Positions 1-5,256 of a stretch of 5,256 nt of DNA are shown here, one piece after another. The notes under the pieces are model-generated. The model made no database searches. It had not been told where the DNA came from and was given only the letters and a program-made list of their open reading frames with translations. A program made the translations under genes and the position numbers. Within the stretch, counting starts at the first letter, position 1. Every line of letters starts with the position of its first letter. The DNA comes from Candidatus Hydrogenedentota bacterium (GTDB taxonomy: Bacteria; Hydrogenedentota; Hydrogenedentia; Hydrogenedentales; CAITNO01): positions 1 to 5,256 of the forward strand of contig SKQZ01000070.1 of NCBI GenBank assembly GCA_007118765.1, written 5' to 3'.

Positions 1-217
1 GCATATTTCACAAGATTTCTGTTGCGCCTGCGAATCTTACACCATATCAGGCACTTTGCTTGCCCGCCGACTTCGACGTGTACTAACACGCTGTCAGCCG
101 GTGGCCTGCGCAAAACACCTGCTCTGGCGCAATCTTCACAGGCTCACGACAAAACCTGACGAAATATCCGGGCTAGGTTTTTCAGTTTCAGGAGCACAAC
201 CAGAGTAGGAGTGTCGC
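1..217. other. Upstream region without a supported gene
   Basis: I see no gene here that I can support. Two + strand frames are open from the window edge, one to a TGA at 157-159 and one to a TAG at 203-205. Neither translation resembles a family I know, and their Arg/Cys-rich composition looks like non-coding readthrough. A third frame ends at a TAA at 84-86 after only 27 codons and could be the tail of an upstream gene, but nothing identifies it. A perfect inverted repeat of 5-base arms with a 4-base loop sits at 77-90 (CGTGT/ACACG). It has no T-run after it, so it is not a convincing terminator. The promoter of the next gene presumably lies here, but I found no well-spaced -35/-10 pair. 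Confidence 0.5.
207..211 (+). promoter_or_regulatory. Ribosome binding site of the beta-helix gene
   Basis: AGGAG is followed by 6 bases and then the ATG at 218. Together with the signal peptide that begins exactly at this ATG, it fixes the start of the gene. Confidence 0.75.
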
Positions 218-2485
218 ATGAATAAGCCACTGTGTATCGTAGTGTGTATTTTCGCTTCCGGTGTTTTGGGAATGGTTCAGCCGACGCTGTATGCCGCCGA
301 AGGGGCCGCCGTGAGAGTGCGTGCCTTGGGCGCGACGGGAGATGGCGCGACCGATGACACGGCTTTTTTTCAGGAGGCGCTGGACACCATCGGAGAGCGC
401 TCAATGGTGCTTTTGGTGGCGGATGGCGTGTTTGCCGTGCAGTCGCTTGTTATACCCCCGAATGTAACACTGACCTTCCGTGATAACGGACGGCTGGAGG
501 TTGCCGAGGGTCACACAGTGACAGTGAATGGCCGAATAGAGGCCGCCATAAGCCACATCTTTTCCGGTGCAGGCGACGTAAACGGGCAGGTGGACAATCT
601 GCACATATTTCCGCAATGGTTTGGCGCGGCGGCAGACGGCGTGCAGGATGATGCGCGCCCGTTGCAACAGGCCGCTGATTTGGCGGCGGATTCCCTTGGA
701 CGAACACTGTTCGTGCCGGAAGGGGTTTACCGGTTCACACGCAACATATCACTACGATGCAATGTGGAGAGCCGCGGGCTGTTTGTCATTGTACTTGAGG
801 TTGACGACGACCGCACACAGTTTTGCAACGATTTGTTTTTGCCGACTCATCATCCGAAAAACGCACCTATAATTCGTATTGCGCCGGATCATGAGGAGCA
901 GGAACTGGCAATGGCGCCCTTTTTTGGCATAGAGGAAGGCGACAGCGCCGTGCCCGTATACAGCGATGTGCCGCTGGCCGATGGCAGTGGCGTCATTGAC
1001 CTTGAGGAAGGCGGCGTACTGCGCTTCTACTCTTCCGATTTCTTTTCCTCGCGGCGTGTGCGCAAGGGCGCCCACTATTATGATCGCAACGATATCAGCC
1101 AGATGGTCTCAGGGCGGGGCGCGGTGTTTCCGGAGTTTGGTTTCAGCTATCATGCGCCGCCAGATGCCGAGGAATGGAATGAAAACACCAACTACGTCAA
1201 AGCAGATTATTGTGTGGTGGATGGAGAGGTGTTCAAGGCGACATGGCCATCGGGGCCGGGCGCTTCCTTTGAGCATCGGCATTTGGGCGCTGTAGATATC
1301 GGGGCCGTGCCGCCGGAACCCGGTCGCGGCTCCACCACCTATCATTTCACCTATGAAGACGGAACAGACGACAGCATTCTGTTGTGGCGGCGCGTGCGTA
1401 CACAGGTGTGGTATCGGGCCAAGGATGTCCCCGTCACGGTGAACGGGCTGCGTATTGAGGTGCGGTTAAAGGATCACGGCGGCGAAACAAAACGCCTTGC
1501 CGCAGGCGCCATGACGGTGAACCGCAGCAATGTAACCTTCAATAACCTTGAGATAAGCGTGCGCGACCGGGAAGCCACCATGTCGCGGCTGCTCCAATCC
1601 ACCAGTTGCGTGAACAACACATTTAACAACGGCTATTTTTCCGGCGCGACCAGTGCACATTTGGGCTATAACATCCTGAACAGCAATGTGGCGAATTTTC
1701 GCTACAACCACTGTATCTCCACCAACAGCCGCAAAGGCATGGACGGACGCCACGGCAAGAACATGCATGTCGTGGGCGGCTATTACAACATCATTGACGA
1801 CCACTATGGACGCAATTATGTGATTCGGGATATTACCCTGAGCGGTTTGTCGGTGCATGTGCCCGGTGACAGCACGCCCGATGCCGATCTGCAGGGCTGG
1901 ATATTCCGGCCGCGAACGGCCCTTAGTTTTAACGGCGCTAACTTTCATATTGAAAACATTACCCTGGAGGGCGGCGCGGGCAGTCTTATGAGTGCCCGCG
2001 GCGACATCGGCGATCTATATGGCGCCGTTACCTTGCGCGACGTAACTGTTCGCGGCAACAACGGCGACATACAACTTTTCCGACACAGCATTGATCCGGA
2101 TTTCGATTATGCGCACGATGTGAAAGTTCCGAGCAGACTCCAGATTGAAAATGTGCTGCTGAAGAACCCGGGCGGCGTTCGCGTGACGTTCGGGAGCGGT
2201 TTCGATGAGCGCACCTATGGTCCCGTTTATGTGCGCAACGCTACGGTAACGGAAGTGTTTACGGCGAGTCCCGACACCACGTTTTCGGAGTGCGTGTTTG
2301 ATAATGCGCGGTTTACGGTCACCGAAGCCGGGCGCATAAGTTTTCGACAGTGTATTTTTGCGGGTCAGAACAGAAGGCTTGAGGCGGAAAGCATTGCCGT
2401 TGCCACCGGCAATGTCATGAAACAGGGCGCCGCCTGTTCCTTTCCGATTGAGCATGTGAACGAAACGTTATTTGAGCAGCCATAG
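218..2485 (+). CDS. Secreted right-handed beta-helix protein (pectate lyase superfamily-like)
   Basis: This is a predicted exported 755-residue protein of the pectate-lyase/GH28-like beta-helix class; substrate and reaction are unknown. Residues 1 to about 27 form a signal peptide (hydrophobic stretch 4-20, likely cut near LYAA at 24-27). Residues 35-55 carry the N-terminal signature of Pectate_lyase_3-type proteins (GATGDGATDDT then a helix). A diverged copy follows at 131-153 (QWFGAAADGVQDD) with the usual VPEGVY strand at 166-171. Residues 320-393 look like an inserted carbohydrate-binding-type module. From about 434 to 716 there are repeated short strands rich in V/I/F and Asn, for example at 438-448, 466-476, 576-585, 604-613, 641-650, 670-680, 687-700 and 707-716, consistent with beta-helix rungs. 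A His/Asp-rich strip at 508-529 could hold an active site. It is the first gene of a same-strand pair with the DUF6807 gene. The fold is well supported. Lyase, hydrolase or non-catalytic binder all remain possible. Confidence 0.85.
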   Translation: MNKPLCIVVCIFASGVLGMVQPTLYAAEGAAVRVRALGATGDGATDDTAFFQEALDTIGERSMVLLVADGVFAVQSLVIPPNVTLTFRDNGRLEVAEGHTVTVNGRIEAAISHIFSGAGDVNGQVDNLHIFPQWFGAAADGVQDDARPLQQAADLAADSLGRTLFVPEGVYRFTRNISLRCNVESRGLFVIVLEVDDDRTQFCNDLFLPTHHPKNAPIIRIAPDHEEQELAMAPFFGIEEGDSAVPVYSDVPLADGSGVIDLEEGGVLRFYSSDFFSSRRVRKGAHYYDRNDISQMVSGRGAVFPEFGFSYHAPPDAEEWNENTNYVKADYCVVDGEVFKATWPSGPGASFEHRHLGAVDIGAVPPEPGRGSTTYHFTYEDGTDDSILLWRRVRTQVWYRAKDVPVTVNGLRIEVRLKDHGGETKRLAAGAMTVNRSNVTFNNLEISVRDREATMSRLLQSTSCVNNTFNNGYFSGATSAHLGYNILNSNVANFRYNHCISTNSRKGMDGRHGKNMHVVGGYYNIIDDHYGRNYVIRDITLSGLSVHVPGDSTPDADLQGWIFRPRTALSFNGANFHIENITLEGGAGSLMSARGDIGDLYGAVTLRDVTVRGNNGDIQLFRHSIDPDFDYAHDVKVPSRLQIENVLLKNPGGVRVTFGSGFDERTYGPVYVRNATVTEVFTASPDTTFSECVFDNARFTVTEAGRISFRQCIFAGQNRRLEAESIAVATGNVMKQGAACSFPIEHVNETLFEQP
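1175..1396 (+). other. Embedded CBM5/12-like or tail-fibre-like module (residues 320-393 of the beta-helix protein)
   Basis: The segment opens with WNENTNYVKADYCVVDGEVF and closes with DGTDDSILLWRRV. This matches the pattern I know from CBM5/12-like modules and phage/bacterial surface proteins: W-x-x-x-T-x-Y-x-x-G/A-D-x-V, then G-x-V-Y/F-x-A, a Gly/Pro-rich middle, and DGT-x-x-W-x-x-V. The aromatic residues expected to line the sugar-binding face are present (W320, Y326, Y331, F339, W343, W390). The module interrupts the region between the N-terminal cap and the beta-helix rungs, so it would project from the helix. Carbohydrate binding is inferred, not shown; the middle is longer than in compact CBM5/12 domains. 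Confidence 0.5.
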
Positions 2486-2607
2486 TCATTCTTGTTATGG
2501 TGCATAGTACGCTTTTAAGCAATGTGACAAGGGCTATAACGATGCGGTTGCACCGATCGTAGTGTATTGTCGGCGCTCAGCATCACCAAAAAGAAGGAGA
2601 CCGGTAA
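2486..2607 (+). other. Intergenic gap between the beta-helix and DUF6807 genes
   Basis: These 122 bases separate two same-strand genes. A 7-bp arm pair (2491-2497 with 2525-2531, one G-T wobble) encloses a small GCTT/AAGC hairpin at 2511-2520, but no T-run follows, so I see no intrinsic terminator. A TATAAC hexamer at 2535-2540 resembles a -10 box but lacks a good -35 at normal spacing. The gap is long enough for its own promoter. Co-transcription and separate transcription are both possible. Confidence 0.4.
2594..2599 (+). promoter_or_regulatory. Ribosome binding site of the DUF6807 gene
   Basis: AAGGAG lies 8 bases before the ATG at 2608, a strong Shine-Dalgarno match. It supports this start, from which the signal peptide begins directly. 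Confidence 0.8.
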
Positions 2608-3795
2608 ATGAAACACATTGGTTTAGTGATACTGCTGGCAGTGGTCGCCATGTCCGCCCATGCCTTGGAGGGGCGGGTGATCGTAGTGACTGCGGAAGAA
2701 GAACTGCCCGCCTTTACCCCCGTCTTGATGGAGGTTGACATCACGGCGGTTCCCGAGGGTCGGCTTGAAGCGGTTAATCAGGCCACGGGCGAAGTTGCGC
2801 CGGTAGCGTTGTTCGATGGACATCTGGCTTTTGTGCCGCCGTCGTTGCCGGTGGGCGAAGAGCAGCGTTTTGAGCTGACAGTTGCTGATGCGCTGCCGCC
2901 GCGGGTGCGTCTTGAGCATGACCTTGATACCAAAATTGTTGCAGTATATGTGCGCGACACGCATTTTACGTCCTATAATTACGGCGATGTCTCCCGCATT
3001 CCGTGCTTGTGGCCGGTGTATGCTGAAAATGGCGTAACCATTACCCGCAACTATCCCATGGGCGAGGACAAGCCCATTGATGGCCGGATGGACGACCATC
3101 GGCATCATGTGTCCATCTGGACGGCGTTCGGTGATGTAAACGGCGCGGATACGTGGCATCGCGCCCCCATTGACACCAAGAGTGTGGAAGCGGAATCCGG
3201 CGATGCCTTTGGTGTGATTCGTGCACATAATGTATGGCGTGCGCCGCGGGGCGGCGATCCGCTGGTGGACGAAATCCGGGAACTCCGTTTTTATGACGCT
3301 CCCGCCGGTGTTCGTTTGTTTGACAAGACCATAACCTTTCATGCGGCCTATGGCGATGTAACCTTCGGTGATGACAAGGAAGGTGTTGTTGCTTTCCGCA
3401 TTCGCCCGGAAATACAGGGCAATCAAGCAGGGGTGCTCACCAATGCTGCGGGCGGTCAAGGCGAACGCGAAGTTTATGGCACGCCCACGCCGTGGATGGA
3501 TTATTCCGGCCCGATTGAGGGCGTAGGCACCCGCGGACTTGCCCTGTTCAGCCATCCTGACAATTTCCGCGAACCTTGCTGGCATGTGCGTGATTACGGG
3601 CTTGCCGCCGCCAACCCCTTTGCCCTGTCAGATGTTTGCCGTTTTGACGAGGACGGTTCTTATGAACTGGCCGAAGGCGAAAGCCTGACCTTGCAGTTCC
3701 GGTTTTATATCCACACCGGCGACGTGGAAGAAGCGGAAGTAGCCAAGCATTACACGGGCTACGCCAGTATGCCAACCGCCGCTTGGGCGGAATAG
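2608..3795 (+). CDS. Secreted DUF6807 ('methane oxygenase PmoA') family protein
   Basis: This 395-residue protein belongs to the family labelled PmoA/DUF6807 in databases. Despite the label it is unrelated to the membrane-bound PmoA subunit of particulate methane monooxygenase, and its reaction is not known to me. Residues 1-19 are a signal peptide with an AHA cleavage site at 17-19. Residues 20 to about 95 form a beta-rich N-terminal segment. The family core starts near 108: TSYNYGD at 121-127, IPCLWPVY at 131-138, GVTITRNYPMG at 142-152, the hallmark DDHRHHVSIW at 162-171, VNGADTW at 177-183, and EVYGTPTPWMDYSGPIEG at 288-305. SHPDNFREPCWHVRDYG at 315-331 and NPFA at 336-339 complete it. 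H164, H166, H167 and H316 are candidate metal or substrate ligands. All signature motifs are intact. It follows the beta-helix gene on the same strand, which suggests a shared extracytoplasmic sugar or glycan pathway (inference). Confidence 0.88.
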   Translation: MKHIGLVILLAVVAMSAHALEGRVIVVTAEEELPAFTPVLMEVDITAVPEGRLEAVNQATGEVAPVALFDGHLAFVPPSLPVGEEQRFELTVADALPPRVRLEHDLDTKIVAVYVRDTHFTSYNYGDVSRIPCLWPVYAENGVTITRNYPMGEDKPIDGRMDDHRHHVSIWTAFGDVNGADTWHRAPIDTKSVEAESGDAFGVIRAHNVWRAPRGGDPLVDEIRELRFYDAPAGVRLFDKTITFHAAYGDVTFGDDKEGVVAFRIRPEIQGNQAGVLTNAAGGQGEREVYGTPTPWMDYSGPIEGVGTRGLALFSHPDNFREPCWHVRDYGLAAANPFALSDVCRFDEDGSYELAEGESLTLQFRFYIHTGDVEEAEVAKHYTGYASMPTAAWAE

Positions 3796-3810
3796 CCAAA
3801 ATGACTTTTC

Positions 3811-3852
3811 CCGCCGCCCCCTGTGCCGTCAGCGTGTATCAGGGGGCGGTGG
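3811..3852. terminator. Candidate bidirectional terminator hairpin between convergent genes
   Basis: Thirteen-base arms at 3811-3823 (CCGCCGCCCCCTG) and 3840-3852 (CAGGGGGCGGTGG) pair at every position except one G-T wobble, around a 16-base loop. The repeat lies just after the stop of the + strand DUF6807 gene and includes the last codons of the - strand PHP gene. No T-run directly follows on either strand; the - strand has only TTTT about 11 bases beyond the stem. It may therefore stop transcription weakly, or protect the 3' ends. Confidence 0.45.
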
Positions 3853-4960
3853 CGAATCCAAAGGGATTGGTAAAGGTGACGCCGCTTTCGGCGGTGATCT
3901 CCAGCCGCGCATACCCCCCCAAGCCATTGTTGGTGCGATACGATAGGCTCGGTCCCGTGTGTACGGGTTCGCCGTCGGATATCCAGACATAGGCGGCATC
4001 GGGCAATGCACGGTCTTGCATGGCGGCCTGCACAGTGATCGTGTGTTTGGTTGTGTCGTGCTCAATGGACACGATCTGCGGGGGCTGCGTGGAGGCTGTC
4101 GGGGCTGTGTCGGGCACGCGCCGACTCGTAAAATAAAACGCGCCCGTAACAAGCGCTTCCCGCAAGGTCTCAATCTCACGATTGCCTGTGACAAACACCA
4201 CGTACTCCAGACCGAAATGATCCATGGTGTGCATGTCGTCCGTATTAACGCCCCATACCGGGCGTTCGGGCATCATGGCCGTGAGCAGTTGATCCCAAAG
4301 ACGTCGGTCCATCGGATACCGATACAACGGCTCCGATGCGTTTGAAACTTCTGTGGCCACCAAATGGGGATGGCGTTTGAAAAGCGCCACATAGTCATCC
4401 ACAACAGCGGACGGCGCTTCCTGGGGTCGTGCGTCTTCGTCAAGAAAACGCCGCAACCGCGACGCGTTGCTGTGCTGCGGTTCCCAGTGCATGGCGGGGT
4501 GGCACAATATCGCAATGCCGCCCGCTTCCGCTACGCCCGCTACGGCGGCATCCAAATCCTCTTCCTCGGTTTCGTAGTCGCAAAACAAACTCAACACATG
4601 ATGATGGCGCGAGAGTTCATTGCCGGGGATGGCCGTCATTCCCAGGGTCGCCGCATCGCGATCATACTGTTCCCATGGCCAGGTACATCTGTCGTGATCG
4701 GTTAAGGCAAGCGCCGCGTACCCGTGTTCGTTATACAAATCAAGAACGGCGGCGGGGGACAGGCGGCCGTCGCTCTCCGTGGTGTGGGTGTGCAAGTTTG
4801 CCTTGTGATGACGGTGGTGTTGCCAGTCCACATGTTCGTATGGGTTGACAACAAGCGTTGTTTCTGCCGCATGGCCGGTTATGCTATTCATTGCCAGCAC
4901 CGCCACGGTCATTGTCCATATCACCCATGATACGGACACACGTCTTGTGTTCTGCTGCAT
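3839..4960 (-). CDS. Secreted PHP-domain metallohydrolase (CehA/McbA-like)
   Basis: This is a predicted exported metal-dependent hydrolase of the PHP fold, probably an esterase or phosphoesterase; the substrate is unknown. Numbered from the start chosen here (373 residues), residues 1-32 are a signal peptide with arginines at 6-7 and a hydrophobic run at about 8-24, likely cut after GHA. PHP motifs follow in order: LHTHTTESDG (H57, H59), ALTDHD (D88, H89), PGNELSRHHH (E115, H119-H121), LCHP (H154), ATEVSNASEP (E204) and WGVNTDDMH (D242, H244). Together they give the expected metal-ligand set. About 293-373 is a beta-rich C-terminal domain ending in TNPFGF, a layout I associate with CehA/McbA-like proteins. 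An ATG two codons upstream (4966) is also in frame, but the ribosome site abuts it with no spacer, so 4960 is preferred. The gene lies 62 bases behind the FGE-like gene on the same strand and converges on the DUF6807 gene. Confidence 0.85.
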   Translation of the reverse strand: MQQNTRRVSVSWVIWTMTVAVLAMNSITGHAAETTLVVNPYEHVDWQHHRHHKANLHTHTTESDGRLSPAAVLDLYNEHGYAALALTDHDRCTWPWEQYDRDAATLGMTAIPGNELSRHHHVLSLFCDYETEEEDLDAAVAGVAEAGGIAILCHPAMHWEPQHSNASRLRRFLDEDARPQEAPSAVVDDYVALFKRHPHLVATEVSNASEPLYRYPMDRRLWDQLLTAMMPERPVWGVNTDDMHTMDHFGLEYVVFVTGNREIETLREALVTGAFYFTSRRVPDTAPTASTQPPQIVSIEHDTTKHTITVQAAMQDRALPDAAYVWISDGEPVHTGPSLSYRTNNGLGGYARLEITAESGVTFTNPFGFATAP

Positions 4961-4966
4961 TGCCAT

Positions 4967-4972
4967 TCCTTT
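4967..4972 (-). promoter_or_regulatory. Ribosome binding site that decides the PHP gene start
   Basis: On the - strand AAAGGA ends immediately before the ATG at 4966-4964 but 6 bases before the ATG at 4960-4958. Only the second has normal Shine-Dalgarno spacing, so translation most likely begins at 4960 and the protein starts MQQNTRR. Confidence 0.65.
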
Positions 4973-5022
4973 TCATGAGTCATGCTCGTTTGCTGCGCAT
5001 AAGCGCCAGGCGTGGAAGTATC

Positions 5023-5256
5023 TCAATAAGGCAATGCCACCCGGAAACCGACATTAAATACGCCTTGCCACGGTTGATAGGGCAGACGAAATGCGGAACG
5101 GGCGCGCATTGGCCGATCACGCCATGAACCGCCGCGCACCACGCGCTTGCAATCAGCCTCCAGGTCGTTGCGACCGTCCTCATCACAGTAGGGGTACGGG
5201 TGATAAGCGGACAAGGTCCAGTTATTCACATTGCCGTGCATGTCATATAGCCCCCA
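5023..5256 (-). CDS. FGE/SUMF1-like domain protein, C-terminal 77 residues only (runs off window)
   Basis: The visible 77 codons are the C-terminus of a formylglycine-generating-enzyme-like (C-type-lectin-like fold) domain. GLYDMHGNV (2-10), RVVRGGSWRDRP (38-49), RARSAFR (51-57) and NVGFRVAL (68-75) are family hallmarks. Two residues depart from the norm: the usual V-W/Y-E-W after HGN reads V-N-N-W, and the only cysteines are C24 and C36. Neither stands where the paired active-site cysteines of true FGEs lie, just after RVxxGGS. This argues against sulfatase activation. Such domains also occur in non-haem iron enzymes of the EgtB/PvdO type and as binding or sensing domains on larger multidomain proteins, so the missing N-terminal part will decide. 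The PHP gene follows 62 bases downstream on the same strand, possibly in one transcript. No clear terminator lies between them. Confidence 0.8.
   Translation of the reverse strand, partial: WGLYDMHGNVNNWTLSAYHPYPYCDEDGRNDLEADCKRVVRGGSWRDRPMRARSAFRLPYQPWQGVFNVGFRVALPY

Noticed and set aside
364..377. T-TTT-TTT slippery heptamer in frame, followed by AGGAGG, as a programmed frameshift site
   Set aside because: The zero frame continues for a further 700 residues of coherent protein. The -1 frame ends soon with nothing recognisable, and the Shine-Dalgarno-like sequence is on the wrong side to stimulate slipping.
1466..1948. A 160-codon open frame on the - strand inside the beta-helix gene
   Set aside because: Its sequence has no recognisable family, and the + strand gene explains the region. 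The apparent repeats of V, A and H are the reverse reading of the Asn- and Gly-rich rungs.
236..2688. ATCGTAGTG repeated at 236-244, 2556-2564 and 2680-2688 as a shared regulatory element
   Set aside because: Two of the three copies are in frame and simply encode Ile-Val-Val, and only one is intergenic. A 9-base match is too short to support a regulatory repeat.
2623..3585. A 320-codon open frame on the - strand opposite the DUF6807 gene
   Set aside because: The + strand frame matches a known family along its length and has a signal peptide and a strong ribosome site. The opposite frame has no recognisable domain and is open because of the codon usage of the real gene.
4991..5010. GCGC/GCGC hairpin after the FGE-like gene as a terminator
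   Set aside because: The stem is only 4 bp, extended by 2 bp past a bulge, and no T-run follows on the - strand.
5023..5256. Variable region of a diversity-generating retroelement
   Set aside because: The C-terminal RVVRGGSW...GFRV layout is a known home for such variable regions. However, no reverse transcriptase or template repeat is visible downstream on the - strand, where the PHP gene sits, and the codons are not enriched in AAY.

Overview
The window looks like chromosomal DNA of a free-living, Gram-negative-type heterotroph that invests in secreted carbohydrate- or ester-processing enzymes. Three of the four genes carry clear N-terminal signal peptides. The families present are a right-handed beta-helix protein, a DUF6807/'PmoA'-family protein, a CehA/McbA-like PHP metallohydrolase and an FGE/SUMF1-like domain. 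In my knowledge these recur together in Planctomycetota, Verrucomicrobiota, Lentisphaerota and Candidatus Hydrogenedentes. The sequence alone does not fix the phylum. No transposase, integrase, tRNA, rRNA, CRISPR array or phage structural operon is visible.

Layout: positions 1-217 are non-coding, or hold at most the tail of an upstream gene. A 755-residue secreted beta-helix protein follows on the + strand (218-2485). After a 122-base gap comes a 395-residue secreted DUF6807-family protein on the + strand (2608-3795). The right half is on the - strand. The last 77 codons of an FGE/SUMF1-like protein (5023 to the window edge) are followed by a secreted PHP-fold hydrolase (3839-4960). The two gene pairs converge, and a GC-rich inverted repeat at 3811-3852 lies at the junction and overlaps the end of the PHP gene.

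How the genes may work together (inference): the beta-helix protein has the architecture of extracellular polysaccharide lyases, hydrolases or tailspike-like binders, with an embedded module resembling CBM5/12 or tail-fibre carbohydrate-binding repeats. The DUF6807 protein beside it would also act outside the cytoplasm, possibly on a product of the first. The PHP protein is probably an exported metal-dependent esterase or phosphoesterase. The FGE-like fragment lacks the cysteine pair of true formylglycine-generating enzymes, so it should not be read as a sulfatase activator. The strongest points for follow-up are the composite architecture of the beta-helix protein and its His/Asp-rich strip, the beta-helix/DUF6807 pairing, and the cysteine-less FGE-like C-terminus. 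I see no complete new multi-gene system inside these 5.3 kb.
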